The notes beneath the pieces were generated by a model. That model worked only from the letters and a program-made list of their open reading frames with translations, was not told the DNA's origin and did no database searches. The position numbers and the translations under genes are program-made. A stretch of 64,000 nt of DNA, from contig JAHBBC010000005.1 of assembly GCA_019915015.1 (NCBI GenBank), positions 1,302,001 to 1,366,000 of the forward strand. Reading direction: 5' to 3'. This document shows positions 37,101 through 47,524 of the stretch, piece after piece (the first letter of the stretch is position 1; the number at the start of each line of letters is the position of its first letter). Origin of the DNA: Auriscalpium vulgare. Its lineage: Eukaryota > Basidiomycota > Agaricomycetes > Russulales > Auriscalpiaceae.

Positions 37101-39272
37101 ACGGGAGGTACATTTTCCTTGTCGGAGGTGGTCGGCTGCTCATCGTGTGTTATAGCCACGTTCGGGGCTTTCTTTCCAGGAGACCGTCTCTTCGCCGGTC
37201 GTTGCAAAACTGGCCGCTCTGTCTGTTGCACTGGTGCGGACTGCTCCGCACGACGACGACGTTTTGCACCAGTCGCACTGGAATCAACTGTGGGCGGGTT
37301 AGGCAGCTTCAACGTAACACGGCGGACGCGCACAGAAGGTGCGCCCTTCGCGGTGTCGACGGCCAGTACAGGCAGCGGTGCACACGCAGGCAAGTGCCGG
37401 TCCGCTGGGCCATCCAGAGGTACGTTAACATCATGCACATAGAGTGGCCGCGAGATATTCATCATCGCGCTAACCACTTCAACAGGAAATTCGACATCAT
37501 CAGGGCCTACAAACTCGCTAGCCGCGCGTACGACACCTGGTTGCTCGGCACTGTAAATCCGAGACAACGCGTCGGCAAAAACGTTCGTGGATCCCGGGAT
37601 GTAGGTGATATCAAAATCAAATTCACTGAGAGTTTCTAACCAGCGACTCTGCCTAGGCGACAGATTCTTTTGCTTCATGATGTACTCAAGTGCTCTGTGG
37701 TCCGTATAGATGCGAAAGCGCGCGCCGTGTAGTAAGTTTCGAAAGCGCTTCAGGCTTTCGACAATGGCTAACAGCTCTTGTTCATGCACAGGATAATTCT
37801 GTTGAGCAGAATTAAATTTGCCAGACCAGAACGCGACAATGCGCGCGACCTTGATGTCCGCGCCTTGCGAGACAAAACCGCTGGCGCCGGTCAGGCAAGC
37901 GTCGCAGATGAGGTTGATCGGCTCGGCAACGGCCGTGTAGTCAAGTACAGTACGATGATGATCGCGCCAACGTTGAACCGCAGCTCGAACGTCATCAAAT
38001 GCGCGCTGCGCTGACGGAGTCCAGCGCCAAGGCATGGTCTTGCCCGTCATGGAGGTCAAGACTGCCATCGGCACCCGCACGCCCTCCGTATCTGGCGCTA
38101 GGTAACCAACAGCACCGAGAAATGAGCTCAGCAGGTCGCGGTTGGTAGGTATTTTCCAGTTAATAATGCTGTCGACCTTCTCAGGGTCCATGCCAATGCC
38201 GCGCTCGTCAATCACATGGCCCAGGATTTTCAGCTTCGCAACGAAAAAATGTAGTTTGTGCGCGCTAAGGTACAGTTTTTCACGCCGCAATATGTCGATG
38301 ATGAGCTTGACGTGGCGTACGTGGTCCTCAGCCGAGTCGGAGTAAATCACGATGTCATCCAAATAGACATCCATGAAGACGCCGATGTATGGCGCGAAAA
38401 TGTGATTCATGAGGGACTGGTAAGTCGCCCCACCGTTGCAATCTCCCAACTGCATCACTTCACTGACCATAGTGCCGTCCGGCGTCGTGAACAGCGTACG
38501 GGAAACATGCTCGGGCACAACACGGATCTGCTCGTAGGCGTCTTTGCCATCAATCAGCGAACGATACGGATGCGCCGCAACATTGCGCAAGATTGCCTCA
38601 ATATCGGGTAGCGGAGATGCCATCTTGCGCGTGTTTGCGTTGCGCTCGCGTGAGTCAATCACTGTGCGCAGACGTAGCTGACCGTCGCCAGCGTCTCGCT
38701 TCTGGAGCATGAGCATGGGCATAGCGTTTGTGCCGCTCTGCACACGCCAGCGTCCGGTGGCAATGTAGGCATCACGCTTCTCGCGCCAGAGAGGTTTCAA
38801 AGGATCGGGGCACTTGGACGGCCGCCAAGTGTACACTTTGTCGTCGTCGACAAGCGGGATTGTGTGGTTCACGGCGCGCAGAGGCGGTAAAGGTGTGTCT
38901 ACGGCATTCTTGCAGATTTCCGATGCGTACTCGCGCAATTCTGCCCGCAGCTTGTCCAGGCGCTCATCAATCAAGTCGGTTGCTAACGATGTGAGCGTGG
39001 CGACCTGGTCGCCTTCAATAGGCACGGACTCTGCGCTCCGAATTTGCAGCTGCGTAGGATTTAAGCCGAGTACCACCTGGTGCTGGAACATGAACGGTGT
39101 CCCGAGGATCAAGTCATAATTGTCAATATTCATTACATCAAAGCGGCGTGTCTCGTCAATAACTTGATAGGTAAGCCTAGCCGCCACGGAGTGGTTAATC
39201 TTTGAGCGTGACCCCGACGCAGCTAGCTGCACGGACAGAGGCTTAGCGAGCACGTCCGTGCGCAGTTTCAGC
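34130..39272 (-). pseudogene. copy B pol (from just after protease to C-terminus)
   Basis: On the minus strand this copy encodes reverse transcriptase, RNase H, integrase, chromodomain-like module and the C-terminal extension as one open frame, beginning at LKLRTDVLAKP right after the lost protease segment. Upstream, at 39272/39273, 71 bases containing the protease DSG site are absent, so Gag and Pol are no longer in one frame. Its gag part continues from 39273 to 40090 and is then cut by a fold-back junction. It has no 5' LTR or start, so it is not autonomous. Confidence 0.9.
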
Positions 39273-39283
39273 ATTTATTTGCG
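39262..39283 (-). other. intron-like 71-base loss scar in copy B (protease site)
   Basis: Copy B reads AAATAAATG directly joined to CTGAAACTGC. Copies A, C, D and E carry 71 extra bases between these, starting GT and ending AG. The loss shifts the frame: Gag continues for nine codons (AETAHGRAR) and stops. It looks like the footprint of a spliced transcript copied back into DNA. A one-base slippage at the joint allows an alternative non-GT-AG alignment. Confidence 0.8.
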
Positions 39284-40090
39284 CAAGTACCACCACGGGC
39301 TTCGGTATGAGGCGAGTAAAGTCTTTCATTCTTCCAGCTGTTCGTTCGAGCTGATGGACAATGTCACCTTCAGTGGGCTCCGCGCGCGCCTTACGCGCTT
39401 TTGGCGCTGCCATGTTCAATTGGATCGTGTCCAAGGGCGCAACAGTGCCACTGTCTGCGACGGGTGGCGCGTCCAGGTCCAGTGGCGGTACATCATCCGT
39501 GTCCGATACGTCCAGCATCACGAAGTCTGCGTTCAACGCGTCGGGATCAGGCGAACCGGACGGCGCCGACGGCGCGTTCCCGCTGTCCATTTCCATTGGA
39601 ATGTCCAGCAGCCGGCGATAGGCCTGCTCGATCCAGAACGCGGCACAGAACGCGAGCGTGCCCGCCTCTTCGAAGGGCAAGACATACTCATGCTGCGCGC
39701 ACTCATCTGTCACCAGGAGGTAACCATACTCGTACACCTCAACTAAAAAGCGGTGCGGCGAGTAGATATCAAGTATAAACTCACTCCGAGTGTCATCAAA
39801 TGAGTACGGCACACCGTGCAAGAGTTCGCTCCGAACATAGGTCCGCAAACGCTCCACACTCGCGTCGTCGGTTGGCGGCAAGAATTGGGGCGAAGGAGCG
39901 TTCAAACCAAAGGTCTCGTCGAAGTGCGCTGGCATGGGGAATTCGGGGTGTGCCACCACGGGTCCGCACTTCAACATATCCTCAATTTTGGCCTTCTCGT
40001 GATGTATCCAGGTGCGCACATTGAAGTCCGGGTCCATCAATTGGCCGCGAGTGACAATGTGGTCATCCAGCGTGTGCCAGTCCCAAAGCA
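39273..40090 (-). pseudogene. copy B gag/pre-protease fragment
   Basis: Minus-strand sequence equivalent to D50181-50999: the segment between CCHC knuckle and protease, including MLWDWHTLDDHIVTRG and the acidic linker, up to PKPVVVLAQIN. It is cut at 40090 where the strand flips into copy C. An open frame crosses the junction (40289-39243) but its first part is antisense of copy C and is not a real protein. Confidence 0.85.
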
Positions 40091-43000
40091 CGAGAACGGG
40101 TATGATCCTGAATCGTCGTCCATCGAGGAGCTGGCACAGTCCGCCGAACGCTACGAGACGGCCGCGAAAATGCGGAAGGAGGAAGAGGGGCGGCGGTCGA
40201 ACGACCGCGGTACCTCCAAAGACAGAGACGACGCCTCGTCGTCGAAACCTACCTCCAAGGGTCGCTACTCTAAAGACTCCCGCGGTCAATCACGGCGCAA
40301 TGAACGCTCAGACAAGGACAGGGCCCGGAACTCACCTGTATCTAAACCAGGGTCTACCTCGACCACCACTCGCAGGACCCTGACGAAAGAACAGATGAAT
40401 GAGTACCGTGCTGCTGGCAAGTGCTTCGAATGCGGAGAAACTGGCCACTTGGGCAAGGACTGCCCAAAGCGCCAAACGGCCAAACCGCCCGCGTCCCTGC
40501 GGGCCAACACCGTGGACTTCCACGAGCTTGCGCGGCTCGAAGTGCTGCGGACTGCCGATGACCTAGGCGTCATGATGGTCCAGCCCATCGTTGATGATCT
40601 AGCATGGAATGACGCCCGCGACGACGTGTTAATATCGCGCACGCTGCGTACGCTGCATGAGAGCGTACCTTTCGTGTATGATTACTATGACGACCCGTCC
40701 AATGATCCCATGCGCCCTGAGCGTTTCACGATGCGGCCGCAGCCCGGGAATCCCGGTGAATTCATGCTTTGGGACTGGCACACGCTGGATGACCACATTG
40801 TCACTCGCGGCCAATTGATGGACCCGGACTTCAATGTGCGCACCTGGATACATCACGAGAAGGCCAAAATTGAGGATATGTTGAAGTGCGGACCCGTGGT
40901 GGCACACCCCGAATTCCCCATGCCAGCGCACTTCGACGAGACCTTTGGTTTGAACGCTCCTTCGCCCCAATTCTTGCCGCCAACCGACGACGCGAGTGTG
41001 GAGCGTTTGCGGACCTATGTTCGGAGCGAACTCTTGCACGGTGTGCCGTACTCATTTGATGACACTCGGAGTGAGTTTATACTTGATATCTACTCGCCGC
41101 ACCGCTTTTTAGTTGAGGTGTACGAGTATGGTTACCTCCTGGTGACAGATGAGTGCGCGCAGCATGAGTATGTCTTGCCCTTCGAAGAGGCGGGCACGCT
41201 CGCGTTCTGTGCCGCGTTCTGGATCGAGCAGGCCTATCGCCGGCTGCTGGACATTCCAATGGAAATGGACAGCGGGAACGCGCCGTCGGCGCCGTCCGGT
41301 TCGCCTGATCCCGACGCGTTGAACGCAGACTTCGTGATGCTGGACGTATCGGACACGGATGATGTACCGCCACTGGACCTGGACGCGCCACCCGTCGCAG
41401 ACAGTGGCACTGTTGCGCCCTTGGACACGATCCAATTGAACATGGCAGCGCCAAAAGCGCGTAAGGCGCGCGCGGAGCCCACTGAAGGTGACATTGTCCA
41501 TCAGCTCGAACGAACAGCTGGAAGAATGAAAGACTTTACTCGCCTCATACCGAAGCCCGTGGTGGTACTTGCGCAAATAAATGGTCAGCCCGTGCGCGCT
41601 CTACTCGATTCAGGATCGTTCGCTGACTTCATTTCTACGACACTTGTTGACCAGCTGAAACTGCGCACGGACGTGCTCGCTAAGCCTCTGTCCGTGCAGC
41701 TAGCTGCGTCGGGGTCACGCTCAAAGATTAACCACTCCGTGGCGGCTAGGCTTACCTATCAAGTTATTGACGAGACACGCCGCTTTGATGTAATGAATAT
41801 TGACAATTATGACTTGATCCTCGGGACACCGTTCATGTTCCAGCACCAGGTGGTACTCGGCTTAAATCCTACGCAGCTGCAAATTCGGAGCGCAGAGTCC
41901 GTGCCTATTGAAGGCGACCAGGTCGCCACGCTCACATCGTTAGCAACCGACTTGATTGATGAGCGCCTGGACAAGCTGCGGGCAGAATTGCGCGAGTACG
42001 CATCGGAAATCTGCAAGAATGCCGTAGACACACCTTTACCGCCTCTGCGCGCCGTGAACCACACAATCCCGCTTGTCGACGACGACAAAGTGTACACTTG
42101 GCGGCCGTCCAAGTGCCCCGATCCTTTGAAACCTCTCTGGCGCGAGAAGCGTGATGCCTACATTGCCACCGGACGCTGGCGTGTGCAGAGCGGCACAAAC
42201 GCTATGCCCATGCTCATGCTCCAGAAGCGAGACGCTGGCGACGGTCAGCTACGTCTGCGCACAGTGATTGACTCACGCGAGCGCAACGCAAACACGCGCA
42301 AGATGGCATCTCCGCTACCCGATATTGAGGCAATCTTGCGCAATGTTGCGGCGCATCCGTATCGTTCGCTGATTGATGGCAAAGACGCCTACGAGCAGAT
42401 CCGTGTTGTGCCCGAGCATGTTTCCCGTACGCTGTTCACGACGCCGGACGGCACTATGGTCAGTGAAGTGATGCAGTTGGGAGATTGCAACGGTGGGGCG
42501 ACTTACCAGTCCCTCATGAATCACATTTTCGCGCCATACATCGGCGTCTTCATGGATGTCTATTTGGATGACATCGTGATTTACTCCGACTCGGCTGAGG
42601 ACCACGTACGCCACGTCAAGCTCATCATCGACATATTGCGGCGTGAAAAACTGTACCTTAGCGCGCACAAACTACATTTTTTCGTTGCGAAGCTGAAAAT
42701 CCTGGGCCATGTGATTGACGAGCGCGGCATTGGCATGGACCCTGAGAAGGTCGACAGCATTATTAACTGGAAAATACCTACCAACCGCGACCTGCTGAGC
42801 TCATTTCTCGGTGCTGTTGGTTACCTAGCGCCAGATACGGAGGGCGTGCGGGTGCCGATGGCAGTCTTGACCTCCATGACGGGCAAGACCATGCCTTGGC
42901 GCTGGACTCCGTCAGCGCAGCGCGCATTTGATGACGTTCGAGCTGCGGTTCAACGTTGGCGCGATCATCATCGTACTGTACTTGACTACACGGCCGTTGC

Positions 43001-46000
43001 CGAGCCGATCAACCTCATCTGCGACGCTTGCCTGACCGGCGCCAGCGGTTTTGTCTCGCAAGGCGCGGACATCAAGGTCGCGCGCATTGTCGCGTTCTGG
43101 TCTGGCAAATTTAATTCTGCTCAACAGAATTATCCTGTGCATGAACAAGAGCTGTTAGCCATTGTCGAAAGCCTGAAGCGCTTTCGAAACTTACTACACG
43201 GCGCGCGCTTTCGCATCTATACGGACCACAGAGCACTTGAGTACATCATGAAGCAAAAGAATCTGTCGCCTAGGCAGAGTCGCTGGTTAGAAACTCTCAG
43301 TGAATTTGATTTTGATATCACCTACATCCCGGGATCCACGAACGTTTTTGCCGACGCGTTGTCTCGGATTTACAGTGCCGAGCAACCAGGTGTCGTACGC
43401 GCGGCTAGCGAGTTTGTAGGCCCTGATGATGTCGAATTTCCTGTTGAAGTGGTTAGCGCGATGATGAATATCTCGCGGCCACTCTATGTGCATGATGTTA
43501 ACGTACCTCTGGATGGCCCAGCGGACCGGCACTTGCCTGCGTGTGCACCGCTGCCTGTACTGGCCGTCGACACCGCGAAGGGCGCACCTTCTGTGCGCGT
43601 CCGCCGTGTTACGTTGAAGCTGCCTAACCCGCCCACAGTTGATTCCAGTGCGACTGGTGCAAAACGTCGTCGTCGTGCGGAGCAGTCCGCACCAGTGCAA
43701 CAGACAGAGCGGCCAGTTTTGCAACGACCGGCGAAGAGACGGTCTCCTGGAAAGAAAGCCCCGAACGTGGCTATAACACACGATGAGCAGCCGACCACCT
43801 CCGACAAGGAAAATGTACCTCCCGTGGGCCGAGCTGCCGACATGCCCGGACACACTGCTGTCCTCACGCGAGATGGCGACGGCTCCTCCCCTGTTGCGCA
43901 TTCGGATGCAGGACTGCCAGCGGCCGCTGACGCCTCTCGTGTTGTGACGTCCGGTCCGCGAGTGCACGATGAGGAGTGCAACCCGGAGTTGCCAGCGCAG
44001 AGTCCCGAAGAGGAAATCGCATCAGCCACGTCACCTCGGCTCACGAGCGTGCTCGCGCAGGGCGAGCCCGAGCTCAACCTGCCTCACAGCTTGCGTGGTC
44101 GATACGCCGAAGACAGCTTCTTCTCTCTTATCATTGCGCAACCAGAGCACTTCAAGAACTTCGAGGTAGTGGATGGCCTTGTGTTTCTGCGCGACAGTGG
44201 CCTCCGCATCCTATGCTTGCCGGATATCCTCATCGGCGCAAGACGGCTGCGCGAAGTCGTGATATCGTTCGCGCATTCCATTCTGGCCCACCTGGGCAGC
44301 CGGAAGACATTGTACTACCTCAAGGACAATGTTTGGTGGAAGGACATGGTAAAAGATGTCACCGCATTTTGCGAGACATGTTCTGTCTGTACGACTTCCA
44401 AGTCTAACTCTCAGGCGCCCTACGGCCTACTGCACTCTCTTGACGTGCCTTCCCAGCCTTGGGACATCATTGGTATCGACTTTGTTGGACCGCTACCGTC
44501 CTCGAGAACCCTTGCGGGTACGTTCGACATGATTTGCGTCGTGGTCGACCATTTGTCGAGCATGGTGCACTTAATTCCGTCCCTACAGACATATCGCGCG
44601 AAGGACATTGCGCAACTGGTGTTTGATCATGTATACAAGCTTCATGGTATGCCGCGGGCGATCGTCAGCGATCGTGACTCGCTTTTTACCGGACGATTCT
44701 GGGAGACCCTGAATGGTCTCGCCGGCATCAACCTCCGCCGGTCGTCCTCTTATCACCCGCAGTCGGACGGGCTCACAGAACGTACCAATCGCACCATGGG
44801 CCAGCTCCTTCGTCAATGCATCGCGCCTAACCAAAAAGACTGGGCTGTCAAGCTGCCAGCGATCGAGTTCGCGATGAACTCCGCACGGTCGGAGACCACC
44901 GGGTTTTCACCGTTCTTCCTCAACTCTGGCCGTGTGCCTCGTCCCATGATATGGGACTCTCAATCGGAATACCCTGGCGTGCGTGCGTTCGCGCGACGTA
45001 TCAAGGATGCTATCTTGGCGGCGCATGACGCTATCATCGCCGCTCGGGTGAAACAGACAAGACAGGCTAACAAGCATCGCCGGGCGGCGCCGTTTACGGT
45101 TGGCGACCTTGTCTATCTGTCTACAAAGAATCTGCCCTTGCCCAAGAACCACGCGCGCAAACTGACGCCGAAATTCATCGGGCCTTTCAAGATTCTGAAG
45201 GACCACGGCAACTCGTCCTTCGAGCTCGACCTTTCCAACGAAATGCGCCAACGCGGCACGCACACATCCTTCCACGCCTCTCTGCTCCGCATACATCACG
45301 CGAATGACGACCGCCGTTTCCCTGGCCGTCAGCTTACGCAGTTGGATGGATTCGGCGAGCAGCCGCACGAGTGGGCTGTCGATGACATACTGTCTCACAG
45401 CGGATCGGGCCGGAAGGCGCTATTCGAAGTGCTATGGAAGACTGGCGATACGAGCTGGTCGCCGTACGCAGATATTTCACATTTAGAGCGGATGGTTGCT
45501 TATCTGGACCTACAGAACGCACAGACAATTGACGACCTAGGAGTCGGTACGGGTAAAGTCCCTTCCGATATTGAAATCCAGGTCAACTGCTCGTTCGCAG
45601 TGCTCGAACCCGCGTATAAAGGGCATGCGCCTGAACCTGCGGTTGCTAGTTCTCGCTCACATTGTCTTTCCACTATGCCGTTCACCGCCGCTCAGATCAA
45701 TGCCTTCAGGCAATTCGCCTCTCTGCTCGACACCCGCGATGCTGAGGGCGACGCGCCCTTTACTTCGATCTGCCCGGTCGGATACAACACCTGGGCTCGC
45801 GCGCTTGGCGCTATTCTACCCAGCAACGATCTCGACTGCCCGCCGATTTGCCCGGCTGCGAATGCGCCGGACGACGTCCCCGTCATCACCGTCACCCCCT
45901 CTGTGTCGCTCCCCATTGACGCGACCTCCGACGCTGCGCCTCGCACTCAGGTGCGCGGGTCTGCCTACGACTGTCGGTCCGAGGCCGCACGCACGGCCAG

Positions 46001-46796
46001 CCGGACCTCAGGTGCCGACTTTGAGGACCCCAACGCCATGTTCCGATCGCTCGCCACCGAGTTCATTGGGCTTGGCAGCCAGGCGATGCGAGACCTGATG
46101 CAGGCCGGTCGTCAGTCAGCCATGGAGCATGGGCGCGGACGTACGATGGGCCGCGGCGCGAACCGGCGGCGTCGCGAGCGTGGACCGCCGCCTCATCCTC
46201 GCGGTGGCTTCATTCGCAATCACTACCGCCCGATGAGCTTCATCCCTTCCTTCACGAATCGCGGGCGCGAGCGCGCGGGTTCTCCTGAGGTCCACCGCTC
46301 CCTCCGCCGCTTCGACAGCAACAGCGGTCACGCCACGCGTCACCTCCTGGCCGATGAAGACTACGGCGAGGACCGGCGCTACGGGCGCCGCGACGACTCC
46401 GGCGAGCGCCGCGCCGGGCCCTCCCGCACCAACCTCGACGGGCGCGAAGGGTCGGGCGACATGCGTGCAGGGTCTTCCCGGAGCACCCGGAGCGGACACG
46501 CTGTGCGGCGCGAGGAGCTACCTGCTGCACGGCGTGGCGCCGCGCAGTATAGCGCCGGCGTGGTATTTGCCGACAACGGGCGTGCTCCCTCAGTGGCTGC
46601 GTCCACGATCACGCTCGACGAACAGCTGGCGAACACCGCGGGCTTTGAGGCTTTACCGTTCGGCGCCAGTGCGATGGAGGTTGACGACGTCGGGGCGGGA
46701 ATGGACATCGCGTCGGTCAGCGACTTCAATGCTGACGTCGCGGCTCTGCTCAACGAGAGCGGCACCCAGCCCCTCTTCACTGATGAGCTCCCCTAG
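40091..46796 (+). pseudogene. copy C gag-pol, lacking the 5' LTR and first 660 Gag residues
   Basis: Starts abruptly at GAGAACGGG (D49507) and is intact from ENGYDPESSSIEEL onward: CCHC knuckle, protease DSG with the 71-base segment present (41584-41654), reverse transcriptase, RNase H, integrase, chromodomain-like module and C-terminal extension to FTDELP-stop. An open frame of 2326 codons starts at 39816, but its first 92 or so codons are antisense of copy B. It has a single-base difference (CCTGAATCG near 40110, versus CCTGAGTCG in A, D and E). Lacking its own 5' LTR it should not be autonomous. Confidence 0.9.
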
Positions 46797-46846
46797 ATTT
46801 TTCTCGTTCGTTTGGCACACTTTCGTTGTAAGTGTGGGAGGGCGTA

Positions 46847-47133
46847 TGTAACGGTTGCACGTATCTTACTCACCCGTCTCATCCAATTTCGTCATGATCC
46901 TACGACTCGGCCTTGTTAGCCTCGGCTTGTATCATCCCGTTCTCCGACTTGCAGCTCCGTACGTCCGCTACTCCGCTAGTATAAAGTCTCGTTCTCTGTT
47001 GTATGTACGATAGGCTTCCCTTTCTCCAATACAGAGTCCCAATTCCGGTTCTCTCTGCGTGAATCTGAAGCTTCCCTCTTCTTGTGCTGCAACACACGCG
47101 TTCCCACGCCCGTTGCCTCACATATTTTGAACC
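46847..47133 (+). repeat. LTR 3 (3' LTR of copy C)
   Basis: Preceded by the usual polypurine tract and TA. Followed, after only the two bases TA, by LTR 4, giving a head-to-tail LTR-TA-LTR joint. Confidence 0.93.
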
Positions 47134-47135
47134 TA

Positions 47136-47422
47136 TGTAACGGTTGCACGTATCTTACTCACCCGTCTCATCCAATTTCGTCATGATCCTACGACTCGGC
47201 CTTGTTAGCCTCGGCTTGTATCATCCCGTTCTCCGACTTGCAGCTCCGTACGTCCGCTACTCCGCTAGTATAAAGTCTCGTTCTCTGTTGTATGTACGAT
47301 AGGCTTCCCTTTCTCCAATACAGAGTCCCAATTCCGGTTCTCTCTGCGTGAATCTGAAGCTTCCCTCTTCTTGTGCTGCAACACACGCGTTCCCACGCCC
47401 GTTGCCTCACATATTTTGAACC
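47136..47422 (+). repeat. LTR 4 (5' LTR of complete copy D)
   Basis: Same start, end, TATA position and length as LTR 1; I see no difference from LTR 3 or LTR 5. Zero LTR divergence means the element is very young. Confidence 0.93.
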
Positions 47423-47524
47423 CCTCGCGACTCTTTCTCTCTCTACTTCTCCCCCTGGCGATTACGACGGCTTGATCACCCGCTCCACCCGCCACCGGAC
47501 TACCTCTCCTCTCAAACTATCGAT
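47423..47524 (+). promoter_or_regulatory. leader with atypical primer-binding region
   Basis: The leader after the LTR begins (C)CCTCGCGACTC and continues pyrimidine-rich to the gag ATG. A canonical PBS starts with TGG (complement of tRNA CCA) within a few bases of the LTR; none is seen. The nearest TGG is in CCTGGCGATTACGACGG, some 30 bases in. I also found no complement of the first leader bases inside the LTR that would support Tf1-like self-priming. Confidence 0.5.

Noticed and set aside
43287..44077. Long antisense open frames (226 and 197 codons) opposite the pol region, repeated in each copy
   Set aside because: They occur in the same place in every copy because the coding strand is GC-rich with few antisense stops; no domain or start context supports them.
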